The position numbers and the translations under genes are program-made. DNA of 8,870 bases from Planctomycetaceae bacterium UBA2972 (lineage in GTDB: Bacteria; Planctomycetota; Planctomycetia; Pirellulales; Pirellulaceae), in the NCBI GenBank assembly GCA_002348315.1, contig DEAW01000117.1, positions 1 through 8,870 on the forward strand, written 5' to 3'. Under the pieces are notes generated by a model. It saw only the letters and a program-made list of their open reading frames with translations, ran no database searches and was not told the origin of the DNA. Within the stretch, counting starts at the first letter, position 1, and every line of letters starts with the position of its first letter. Below are positions 1 to 5,975 of the stretch, piece after piece.

Positions 1-46
1 AAGCGTTTAGACAATTAGACAGTTAAGCAATTAGACAATTGAATTC
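1..46. repeat. Array of degenerate 8-bp direct repeats, consensus TTARRCRR
   Basis: Four successive 8-mers lie in register: TTAGACAA (7-14), TTAGACAG (15-22), TTAAGCAA (23-30) and TTAGACAA (31-38). They are followed by a decayed unit beginning TTG at 39. Bases 1-6 (AAGCGT) fit the end of another unit cut by the window edge. The clean units differ only by A/G changes at positions 4, 5, 7 and 8. The same repeat in the same orientation is found at 8816-8855. The array lies just beyond the 3' end of the sigma factor gene. I cannot name the repeat family; it is reported from what the sequence shows. Confidence 0.75.
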
Positions 47-59
47 AGACTTAGCCCAT

Positions 60-88
60 AGCCGGTGCTGTGAATCAACACACCGGCT
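60..88 (-). terminator. Hairpin downstream of the sigma factor gene, possible weak terminator
   Basis: AGCCGGTG (60-67) and CACCGGCT (81-88) form a GC-rich 8-bp stem, which 3 further pairs (TGT/ACA) can extend past a bulged C. It begins about 20 bases past the sigma factor stop codon. On the minus strand no T-run follows the stem, so it is not a classical intrinsic terminator. It may instead stabilise the transcript end or act in Rho-dependent termination. Confidence 0.4.
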
Positions 89-107
89 AAACTTGTTGTC
101 ATTCTCT

Positions 108-1781
108 CTAAGTTTCGATCAGCTCCAGGTGTTCCACCGTGGCTTCACGACGGAGCTTTCTCAGAGCCTTAGCCTCAATCTGACGCACTCGCTCCTTAGT
201 CACACCAATCAACTCCCCAACCTGCTGCAAGGTCTGAGGCTCATGCCCGGGAATTAAACCAAAACGGCTGATGATGATCTTCTGCTCGCGATCGTCTAAC
301 TGAGTCAAAATACTACTGATCGCTAACTTACGATGCTCGTCCTCCGACTCCAACTGCTGGCGACTCGTACGAGGATCGTTTTGGAATACAAATGCTTCCT
401 CCAAGCTAGTTCGAAATCGATCGCGATGACGGAACTCGTTGGGAATCGTCCGAGCAAAATTCTTCATAATCGCCCACGACGCATAGGTCGAGAATTTATT
501 GCCCAGCAGGTAATTGAATTTTTCTGCCGCGCGAATCAAAGACATATTCCCGTCACTCACAAGCGTAAAGAAATCCTCAGTCGCTTTCATGTGTCGCTTG
601 GCAATCGAAACCACCAATCGCAAATTGGAACGAACAATCATCTGTTTTAAATCCACAGCAGATTCCCACCAGGATTCAATCTCATCCATTAACGAACTAT
701 CACTCGTCTTTTCAAATTCTGTACGTAACTTAGATGCCCGGTACTTCGTGTAGTTGTACTTGCGGAACAAATGCTGTTCCTGAGCTCGGGTAAGCAGCGG
801 TACTTCATATAACGACGAAAGATAAGAAGGTAGTTCCTTGGGAGCCCGAGTGCGACGAGGAGCGGTTTCCGGTTCAGGAATCGGAGCCATAATCCGTTTC
901 TCTGCTCCGCGGCGACTGAATTCGTCGGACGGCATGAAATCAAGCGGTAGTTCCATAATCGCCACTCGCCGCATTTCATTAATGACGCGATGAATCGTTG
1001 ACGTGGTGCGATTAAACTGACGAGCTAACATGGCCACGCTTGTACCACCGGTAAACCGCTGGAAAATACTGCGTTTGGATTCTTCCGAGAGTTTTCCTCG
1101 AGCTCGAGGAAAAATAGCAGTCGTTGGGTTGTCCGTATCATGCCGCTTCAAAGTATAGCGAATTGTTTCAATGCTGCGATTGAAATGATCGGCAACCTGA
1201 CGAGCGGTTTCCGACGGGCAAGCACCTTCGCTGGCCAGTTGACGCGCGTGCAACAGAATTTCACTTTTCTCGGATTCACTTAGCTGACTGAATCGTTCAC
1301 CGCGGGAAACCTTGTCCCGGTTGTTACTGATAAATGTCTCAACACTCGTCTTGGTAAACGCTACTCGTTTGCGACCGTTAATGACAATCTTGCGACTAAC
1401 CAGCCCATTGTTGCGCCACCGCGAAATTGTTTTTGATGAAACCTTCAGATGATCGCTCAACGAACGGACTGTGTAGACTGGCTCAATGATCTCGCCAGCA
1501 GTCAATCCAATCGTCTCCGTCAGATCCTCTACCAATAAACGCAAATCATGATGTATTTCGTCACTACAGATTTTTAAACTCGCATTAATCTCAACAGGCA
1601 CGTCACTACTTCCAGTGATACGACTGTAGAGGTATCCAAACGAGTAAGACTGGTCATGCTCGATGTCATAAATCAGCTGCTCGACACGATTGGTGTAAAG
1701 CATGATGACTTCGCGGTCGTCAAGTGCTGCCAGAGCATCGCGCAAATTGCGCAGCACGCCACTACGATAAGATGAGTTCAT
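108..1781 (-). CDS. RpoD-like sigma-70 family RNA polymerase sigma factor with N-terminal HTH modules
   Basis: This is a transcription initiation factor that should bind core RNA polymerase and recognise -10/-35 promoters. Numbering is from the chosen Met. A MerR/excisionase-like helix-turn-helix lies at about 103-152 (YTVRSLSDHLKVSSKTISRW). Two further HTH-like segments lie at about 172-213 and 232-273. A region 1.2-like stretch (PSYLSSLYEVPLLTRAQEQ) is at about 317-352. Region 2 is at about 373-462, with NLRLVVSIAKRH, the DGN..LI.A.EKF core and KFSTYASW. Region 4 is at about 486-544 and ends VTKERVRQIEAKALRKLRR, very close to RpoD. Only about 30 residues separate regions 2 and 4, so a normal region 3 does not fit. 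The start at 1781 is preferred over the upstream ATG at 1850 because AGAAGGGA sits just before it. The product is 557 residues. Which promoters it reads is not visible. The sigma-70 assignment is firm; the roles of the N-terminal modules are inferred. Confidence 0.93.
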   Translation of the reverse strand: MNSSYRSGVLRNLRDALAALDDREVIMLYTNRVEQLIYDIEHDQSYSFGYLYSRITGSSDVPVEINASLKICSDEIHHDLRLLVEDLTETIGLTAGEIIEPVYTVRSLSDHLKVSSKTISRWRNNGLVSRKIVINGRKRVAFTKTSVETFISNNRDKVSRGERFSQLSESEKSEILLHARQLASEGACPSETARQVADHFNRSIETIRYTLKRHDTDNPTTAIFPRARGKLSEESKRSIFQRFTGGTSVAMLARQFNRTTSTIHRVINEMRRVAIMELPLDFMPSDEFSRRGAEKRIMAPIPEPETAPRRTRAPKELPSYLSSLYEVPLLTRAQEQHLFRKYNYTKYRASKLRTEFEKTSDSSLMDEIESWWESAVDLKQMIVRSNLRLVVSIAKRHMKATEDFFTLVSDGNMSLIRAAEKFNYLLGNKFSTYASWAIMKNFARTIPNEFRHRDRFRTSLEEAFVFQNDPRTSRQQLESEDEHRKLAISSILTQLDDREQKIIISRFGLIPGHEPQTLQQVGELIGVTKERVRQIEAKALRKLRREATVEHLELIET

Positions 1782-1994
1782 GGCTATTCCCTTCTCTGCC
1801 AGAATCCCAGTTGCTGTTCCATGTGAAAGCACTTCTTGGCTGACGAGCAAGCAACCCTGGCGGTATCCTTCCCAAGATACTTCTAAGGTTCTTACTTCCG
1901 ATTTCAGTTACAAAGTGTCGTCACGCAAATCAGGATTCTTATGTTGCCGTCTCGTGTGGTTTCCCCTGATTACCGTAGTAGTCCTGAGTCATAA

Positions 1995-2011
1995 CGGGTT
2001 TGGCTAACCCG
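1995..2011. promoter_or_regulatory. Short hairpin in the presumed sigma factor leader
   Basis: CGGGTT (1995-2000) and AACCCG (2006-2011) form a perfect 6-bp stem with a 5-base loop. If transcription starts near the TATAAT box at 2048-2053, this hairpin lies close to the 5' end of the sigma factor mRNA. There is no T-run, so it is not a terminator. The role is unknown. Confidence 0.35.
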
Positions 2012-2047
2012 AATACCCAAATCGCTACCTACGAGATGACTTCTTTT

Positions 2048-2073
2048 ATTATAAAGGCTATGTCAAGCCTTTA
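2048..2073 (-). promoter_or_regulatory. Candidate promoter of the sigma gene embedded in an inverted repeat
   Basis: On the minus strand a perfect TATAAT (2053-2048) lies 7 bases downstream of a perfect TTGACA (2066-2061). The gap is far too short for a normal -35/-10 pair. An 8-bp inverted repeat, TAAAGGCT (2052-2059) and AGCCTTTA (2066-2073), overlaps both boxes. The TATAAT could work with another upstream contact, and the palindrome could be an operator. A start here would leave a leader of about 260 nt before the sigma factor ATG. The call is tentative. Confidence 0.3.
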
Positions 2074-2082
2074 CCTATAGAT

Positions 2083-2108
2083 ACGCACTCCGTACCAGGT
2101 CAGTGCGT
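2083..2108. promoter_or_regulatory. 7-bp inverted repeat upstream of the candidate sigma promoter
   Basis: ACGCACT (2083-2089) and AGTGCGT (2102-2108) are perfect inverted copies separated by 12 bases. The element lies about 10 bp upstream, on the minus strand, of the 2052-2073 palindrome. That position would suit a regulator binding site. No T-run follows on either strand, so it does not look like a terminator. Confidence 0.3.
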
Positions 2109-2310
2109 CCTATTTATGGTCGATTTCCAAAACAATGGCAGTCAAATGACTCTGTAAAAACAGTGTTTTGAGAACATGTAGACAGATTTTTATGAAAAAC
2201 TGCTGACCCTTCGGCTGACCAGCCCCATCTGAAAACCACTCAATATCCGCTCTACGACGAGAAATTGCCTTAACAAAGGCCCATTTGTGCGTCGATTTAC
2301 CGATTAACCG

Positions 2311-2329
2311 GTCCGTACATACTACGGAC
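2311..2329. promoter_or_regulatory. 7-bp inverted repeat upstream of the secreted protein gene
   Basis: GTCCGTA (2311-2317) and TACGGAC (2323-2329) are perfect inverted copies around a 5-base spacer. They lie 72 bp before the preferred start at 2401 and just before an alternative ATG at 2338. A weak promoter-like pair overlaps it (TTTACC at 2296-2301, CATACT at 2318-2323, 16-bp gap). The repeat could therefore be an operator or a hairpin at the 5' end of the mRNA. Nothing in the sequence proves either. Confidence 0.3.
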
Positions 2330-2400
2330 ATCACGCCATGTTGCGCGGGGAGAATTGTTTTCTCTTTGCCAACGACGCCCCTGACACACTACTGGATCCC

Positions 2401-3792
2401 ATGAAAACGCCCATCTACTTATATAGTCGCCAATTTATGATGTTGTTGCTTGTTTTAAGCAGCATCCATTGTTCTTGCGCAGTTTGGGCTCAGACTTATT
2501 CGCTCCAGCCAACTAACAGTCCGCTACGGCAACAAGTTGATGTGACGATCGATGTCGTTGGATCGGTCAAAATGAAATCCGCTCGCTTTGGCGTGGTCGA
2601 CCAGCATGTCAAAGTGGAAGGTAAACAATCGTACGAGCAGTGGTTATCATTTCAGCGAGCGACCGAGCTTTGTCGAGCAATCCGATACTACAGCCTGGTC
2701 GATTCAAAAGTTTCCATTGGTGAAGGACAAGTTTCCCCCCAACTGAGAAAAAATCGCAAGCTGATTGTCGATCAATACCAACGCCAACAACATCGGCTCT
2801 ACTCACCACAGGGAAAACTTACTCGCGATGAACTGGATTTGATTGACGTTCAATTGAGCCCAACCATCTTTTATCAATTACTTCCCAAAGGCCCCGTCGA
2901 ACGTGGCGATCAGTGGGAAATTCAAACCGCAGACCTTTCCGCCTTACTCGCACTCGACGCCGTCGCCCAAACCGATGTCCAGGCGACGTTAACGCGTGTC
3001 GAGAATCAGCAGGCACACATCGAGTGTACTGGCAGTGTCGGAGGTGGAGTGAACGGAGTATTAACTCAGATCGACCTGAAACTTACCGCACAATACGAGC
3101 TACAGACTCACAGTTTCACTCGAGTTAAGCTGATCATGTCCGAGCGGCGTGAAATCGGTCACGCAAAACCCGGCCTCGATGTTCAGGCAACGATAGAAGT
3201 AGTCACCAGTCAAACCGAGTCGTTTGCAACATTGACTGACTCGATTATCAGTAAATGCAATCGCGGAGTTAAATCCAGCGATGAGATGCTTGAGTTTGTT
3301 CCACTGGCAAATGGAATTGAACTTGAATTGAATCGAGACTGGCATGTCATGCTCGATCAACCGGAACTGCTCGTAATGCGACAGGTTATGCGAGGGGATC
3401 TCATTGCTCAATGCAGCCTTAGTCGCTTACAACCGCTCAGTGACCAACGTCGAATGAACGTCGAATTGCTCAAGCAACAAATTCAAAAATCACTGGGAGA
3501 TCAACTGGCAGAATTCACGGAGACGCGTCAGCAGATGTTGCACGGCAAGTATCCGTTGACATACGTCTCGGCCATCGGAGTCGTTGGTGAAGTAACGTTT
3601 CAATGGGCGTATCACCATGTAACTGATTCCTCGGGAAACCAGTATGTATTTGTATTTACGATCCCTAACAACAAAGTGACTCAGTTCGAACAACAGGATC
3701 GCACAATCGTGGAATCGTTTACGTTTAGAGCAGAAAAGTCTGGAAAACAACCAGTTCCGGCCTCGGCTGCCACGTCGACGACTAAGCGATAA
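2401..3792 (+). CDS. Secreted protein of unknown function
   Basis: I do not recognise a named family. From the preferred start the product has 463 residues and a clear Sec signal peptide. MKTPIYLYSR is followed by a hydrophobic core (FMMLLLVLSS) and a likely signal peptidase I site after AVWA, about residue 30. An in-frame ATG at 2338 would add 21 polar residues ahead of the signal peptide, so 2401 is preferred, although its ribosome binding site is weak (GGAT). The mature protein has no transmembrane helix and mixes polar and beta-like stretches. About residues 160-270 contain ERGDQWEI and alternating hydrophobic strands. The C-terminal third has GKYPLTYVSA and a pattern ending in TIVESFTF, loosely reminiscent of DcrB/PsbP-like folds. 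That resemblance is a weak inference. An intrinsic terminator follows, so the gene is probably transcribed alone. A role in or outside the cell envelope is likely. Confidence 0.75.
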   Translation: MKTPIYLYSRQFMMLLLVLSSIHCSCAVWAQTYSLQPTNSPLRQQVDVTIDVVGSVKMKSARFGVVDQHVKVEGKQSYEQWLSFQRATELCRAIRYYSLVDSKVSIGEGQVSPQLRKNRKLIVDQYQRQQHRLYSPQGKLTRDELDLIDVQLSPTIFYQLLPKGPVERGDQWEIQTADLSALLALDAVAQTDVQATLTRVENQQAHIECTGSVGGGVNGVLTQIDLKLTAQYELQTHSFTRVKLIMSERREIGHAKPGLDVQATIEVVTSQTESFATLTDSIISKCNRGVKSSDEMLEFVPLANGIELELNRDWHVMLDQPELLVMRQVMRGDLIAQCSLSRLQPLSDQRRMNVELLKQQIQKSLGDQLAEFTETRQQMLHGKYPLTYVSAIGVVGEVTFQWAYHHVTDSSGNQYVFVFTIPNNKVTQFEQQDRTIVESFTFRAEKSGKQPVPASAATSTTKR

Positions 3793-3815
3793 CCCGAACA
3801 AACACCATTAAAAAC

Positions 3816-3845
3816 TTGACCGTTTGAAAAAACGGTTTTTATACT
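3816..3845 (+). promoter_or_regulatory. Promoter for the LysM protein gene, overlapping the upstream terminator
   Basis: TTGACC (3816-3821) and TATACT (3840-3845) each match the sigma-70 consensus at 5 of 6 bases and are 18 bp apart. The terminator hairpin of the preceding gene forms the spacer. Transcription would start near 3852 and leave a leader of about 65 nt before the LysM gene. The assignment rests on sequence match and position only. Confidence 0.45.
3819..3841 (+). terminator. Intrinsic terminator after the secreted protein gene
   Basis: ACCGTTT (3819-3825) and AAACGGT (3830-3836) form a 7-bp stem capped by a GAAA tetraloop. A T-run at 3836-3840 follows. It lies about 27 bases past the stop codon at 3792. 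A-rich sequence precedes the stem, so it could also work weakly on the minus strand. It overlaps the promoter boxes described for the next gene. Confidence 0.7.
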
Positions 3846-3917
3846 CGAAAAGAGAGACTCATCACGATTAGTACTAAACTGATCCGAAATGAGACTCGCC
3901 AGAGAAAAGGTCCGGAG

Positions 3918-5402
3918 ATGACCACAACAATTATGAATACGATTTTTTCAAAAACAGTCTGCTTCACAATGCTCGTGGCAGTATGCATGCTCGCCTCGTC
4001 CAACCTTCAGGGACAACAGGCAGAACGAGTGCTGGCACCTGGTGTGTTAACAACCGTACCGCCTGCGATCGAAGAAGGGGAAACGTATTCCACTCCAGCA
4101 GACTTAATCGAGATTTCCAAAGCTCGCGCCCACCTGCAATGGACTCCTAATTTCACTCCGGCCACGCGCACATTATTCGAACGCTCATTACGAGTGCCTC
4201 TGCGTCGAAATGTATGGGGACTGGAGTTAACCTTCAAACCGTTTCGCATGGTCAATGTTGATGTGCCACAAGCTTCAGGGAAAATGCAGCGGAAGACCAT
4301 TTGGTATATGGTTTACCGAGTTCGCTATCTGGGAGAAGAAGTTCATGTCGAACCTCAGGCAGACACGATTGGTGATGGTGATCCTCGCTACACCAGATTC
4401 AGCAACATCCGGAAAGATGCTCAGTTTCGCTACTTCATTCCCTACTTCACGCTACGCAGTCATCTGCAGCAAAAGGAATACCTGGATCGACTGATTCCAT
4501 CAGCCGTCGATGAAATTGCCGAGATTGAAAAAGTCCCGGGGCGTTTACTGAATTCGGTTGAGATGGCGAATACGAAGATTCCGAAAGAGGATGCTGAATC
4601 CGGTAAAGGAGTTTGGGGAGTGGTGGCCTGGGAGGATGTCGACCCACGCACCAATTTCTTCTCGCTCTATATTCAGGGACTCACCAATGCCTATCGCTAT
4701 CAGGACACGGCTGATAATCCTCAGGTAGGAGACCCCATCGCGGCAGGTCGAGTGATTGAACTGAAGACGTTACAACTCAATTTCTATCGTCCGGGTGATA
4801 CCATCGAACTAACCAAGGATGCGATCTTCTACGGACTGCCCAATGCAGTGCCTCGACCGGAAATCGTGTACACGATTGAGTCGGGAGATAATCTCAAGTC
4901 ACTGGCCAAGCGATTTCTCAGTGACGAATCCCGAGCGTTGGAAATCTACCAACTAAATCGTGACGTGCTTTCCACTCCCAACAAACTTCCTGAAGGTACG
5001 TTAATACGCTTCCCTCGAAATAATCAGGAACGCTACAACGATTTGGATCCGGTAATCCTGCACACTGCTAAGACAGGAGAAACACTCGATTCCATAGCGC
5101 AGGCTCATGGCATTCAGGTGATTGACTTGCAACGAGTCAATGCGGATTATATCCCCGCCGGAGAAGAACCTGGTGCCGGAGAATTGGTTATGATTCCAGT
5201 CAACCTGAATCGACTCAACCGTCCGAATAATCCACAGAAGGATATTTACAAGATTTATACTTTGCGTCAGGTCGCCATCATGCGACTTTACGGGATGAAT
5301 AAGTTTTCCAAAAACCAGTGGATTTATACCAGTACCAATTCACCGGTCTTCCGAAGTGCTGAAAACCCTGACACGACAGAAGCTCAGCCGATCACCAAGT
5401 AA
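3918..5402 (+). CDS. Secreted protein with two LysM domains
   Basis: The product is a 494-residue exported protein, probably bound to peptidoglycan in the envelope. An N-terminal signal peptide has a hydrophobic core at about residues 15-28 (CFTMLVAVCMLASS) and a likely cleavage near NLQGQQA. Residues 70-310 are an uncharacterised region with strand-like segments such as VWGLELTFKPFRM and TIWYMVYRVRYLG. LysM 1 spans about 317-366 (VYTIESGDNLKSLAKRF ... GTLIRFP). LysM 2 spans about 380-428 (LHTAKTGETLDSIAQAHGI ... ELVMIPV). A basic tail of about 60 residues follows. LysM modules typically bind N-acetylglucosamine in peptidoglycan or chitin. No catalytic hydrolase motif is visible, so a structural or scaffold role is more likely than an enzyme. 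AAAAGG lies 7 bases before the ATG at 3918 and supports that start; the ATG at 3933 is an alternative. Confidence 0.88.
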   Translation: MTTTIMNTIFSKTVCFTMLVAVCMLASSNLQGQQAERVLAPGVLTTVPPAIEEGETYSTPADLIEISKARAHLQWTPNFTPATRTLFERSLRVPLRRNVWGLELTFKPFRMVNVDVPQASGKMQRKTIWYMVYRVRYLGEEVHVEPQADTIGDGDPRYTRFSNIRKDAQFRYFIPYFTLRSHLQQKEYLDRLIPSAVDEIAEIEKVPGRLLNSVEMANTKIPKEDAESGKGVWGVVAWEDVDPRTNFFSLYIQGLTNAYRYQDTADNPQVGDPIAAGRVIELKTLQLNFYRPGDTIELTKDAIFYGLPNAVPRPEIVYTIESGDNLKSLAKRFLSDESRALEIYQLNRDVLSTPNKLPEGTLIRFPRNNQERYNDLDPVILHTAKTGETLDSIAQAHGIQVIDLQRVNADYIPAGEEPGAGELVMIPVNLNRLNRPNNPQKDIYKIYTLRQVAIMRLYGMNKFSKNQWIYTSTNSPVFRSAENPDTTEAQPITK

Positions 5403-5631
5403 TCCCGGATTTCAGCTCGGATGAATTCATGAAAACAGGCTGGAAACCCCGCCAAAGAGCAATTCAGGCTATTTAGCCTCTTGATGAGTTGCCTCAGCCA
5501 GTTTAAAAAAGACGTTTCCACCTTTGGTTTGCCGATCACTGGAGTATCTCCAACAGAGGTCGACCAGTTGCCTGTGGAACACAAAGAACAAATCCATTCA
5601 AGTTATTACAAGATAGTAGTAGGTCAGAACA
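5403..5631 (+). other. Spacer and presumed leader of rpmA
   Basis: These 229 bp between the LysM gene and rpmA hold no supportable gene. A folded element is possible at 5459-5492. GCAATTCA (5459-5466) pairs with TGAGTTGC (5485-5492), one pair being a wobble. Inside it a GGCT/AGCC hairpin spans 5467-5478. A weak promoter-like pair lies at TTGATG (5481-5486) and TAAAAA (5504-5509) with a 17-bp gap. No clear terminator for the LysM gene is seen, so read-through into rpmA is possible. No rplU gene is present here. Confidence 0.35.
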
Positions 5632-5883
5632 ATGGCTCATAAGAAGGGACAAGGCTCCAGTCGTAACGGTCGCGATTCCAATGCACAGCGACGAGGCGTT
5701 AAGAAGTTCGGTGGCGAGCGAGTGATCGCTGGTAATATCCTGGTTCGTCAGGTGGGAAACAAATTCCACGCTGGTAAGAACGTTGGTCAGGGTAAAGATT
5801 ACACCTTGTTTGCACTAACAGAAGGCGTCGTTGAATTTGATCGAAATGGCCGTCGTATCAATGTGGTAGCGGCAAGCAACTAA
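5632..5883 (+). CDS. rpmA: 50S ribosomal protein L27
   Basis: This is a structural protein of the large ribosomal subunit whose N-terminal tail reaches the peptidyl-transferase centre and contacts tRNA. The 83-residue product begins MAHKKGQGSSRNGRDSN, the hallmark L27 N-terminus. It continues with GVKKFGGERVIAGNILVRQ, HAGKNVGQGKDYTLFAL and GVVEFDRNGRR. The length is normal for the family. The start is fixed by the conserved MAHKKG; the upstream Shine-Dalgarno (AGTAGG) is weak. In many bacteria rpmA follows rplU (L21) directly, but here the gene upstream is the LysM protein. The obg neighbour downstream is the common arrangement. A strong terminator between rpmA and obg suggests that rpmA is made in excess over the downstream genes. 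Confidence 0.98.
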   Translation: MAHKKGQGSSRNGRDSNAQRRGVKKFGGERVIAGNILVRQVGNKFHAGKNVGQGKDYTLFALTEGVVEFDRNGRRINVVAASN

Positions 5884-5903
5884 GCTATCTCCAAATCATG
5901 AAC

Positions 5904-5941
5904 AGGGATGTCTCCAGCGATTGGGGATATCCCTTTTTTTA
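5904..5941 (+). terminator. Strong intrinsic terminator between rpmA and obg
   Basis: The arms at 5904-5915 and 5923-5934 can form a 12-bp stem with two G-T pairs and a 7-base loop. Seven T bases follow at 5934-5940. It begins 21 bases past the rpmA stop codon and ends 35 bases before the obg start. It should limit read-through, so obg-coaX-GTPase expression depends on leakage or on a promoter hidden near it. Confidence 0.85.
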
Positions 5942-5975
5942 TTGAAATCCCCTCTCTCCTAACACCCGTCTTACT

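Larger units (their letters stand above)
1782..2400. other. Long intergenic region between divergent genes, rich in inverted repeats
   Basis: About 620 bp separate the chosen starts of the sigma factor (minus strand) and the secreted protein (plus strand). Open frames exist here, for example 2110-2334 on the minus strand and 1780-2007 on the plus strand. They have no recognisable motifs and no convincing ribosome binding site. What can be seen is a set of short perfect inverted repeats at 1995-2011, 2052-2073, 2083-2108 and 2311-2329. There is also a TATAAT box facing the sigma gene. The stretch probably holds the promoters and leaders of both genes. No tRNA, known riboswitch or mobile element is evident. 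Confidence 0.5.

Noticed and set aside
1..46. CRISPR array or transposon end for the octamer repeats
   Set aside because: Units are only 8 bp with no spacers, and no transposase or terminal inverted repeat is present. The two arrays are direct, not inverted, so they do not bracket the window as a classical mobile element.
1782..1850. Upstream extension of the sigma factor to an ATG at 1850
   Set aside because: The ATG at 1781 has a good AGAAGGGA site, and the extra 23 residues show no family feature.
1780..2007. 75-residue open frame on the plus strand opposite the sigma factor start
   Set aside because: It overlaps the sigma factor start and presumed leader, has no ribosome binding site and no recognisable protein features.
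2052..2073. Intrinsic terminator at the 8-bp palindrome
   Set aside because: Neither strand has a T-run right after the stem. The overlap with TATAAT and TTGACA makes a regulatory role more likely.
2110..2334. 74-residue open frame on the minus strand in the long intergenic region
   Set aside because: It has no Shine-Dalgarno, no recognisable motif, and overlaps the inverted repeat at 2311-2329. It looks like a chance frame, though a small lineage-specific protein cannot be fully excluded.
2338..2400. Upstream start for the secreted protein at 2338
   Set aside because: The 21 added residues would precede a typical signal peptide that begins naturally at 2401.
3490..3801. 103-residue antisense open frame within the secreted protein gene
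   Set aside because: It is the complement of a well-supported gene and has no features of its own; the same holds for the other antisense frames inside the coding regions.
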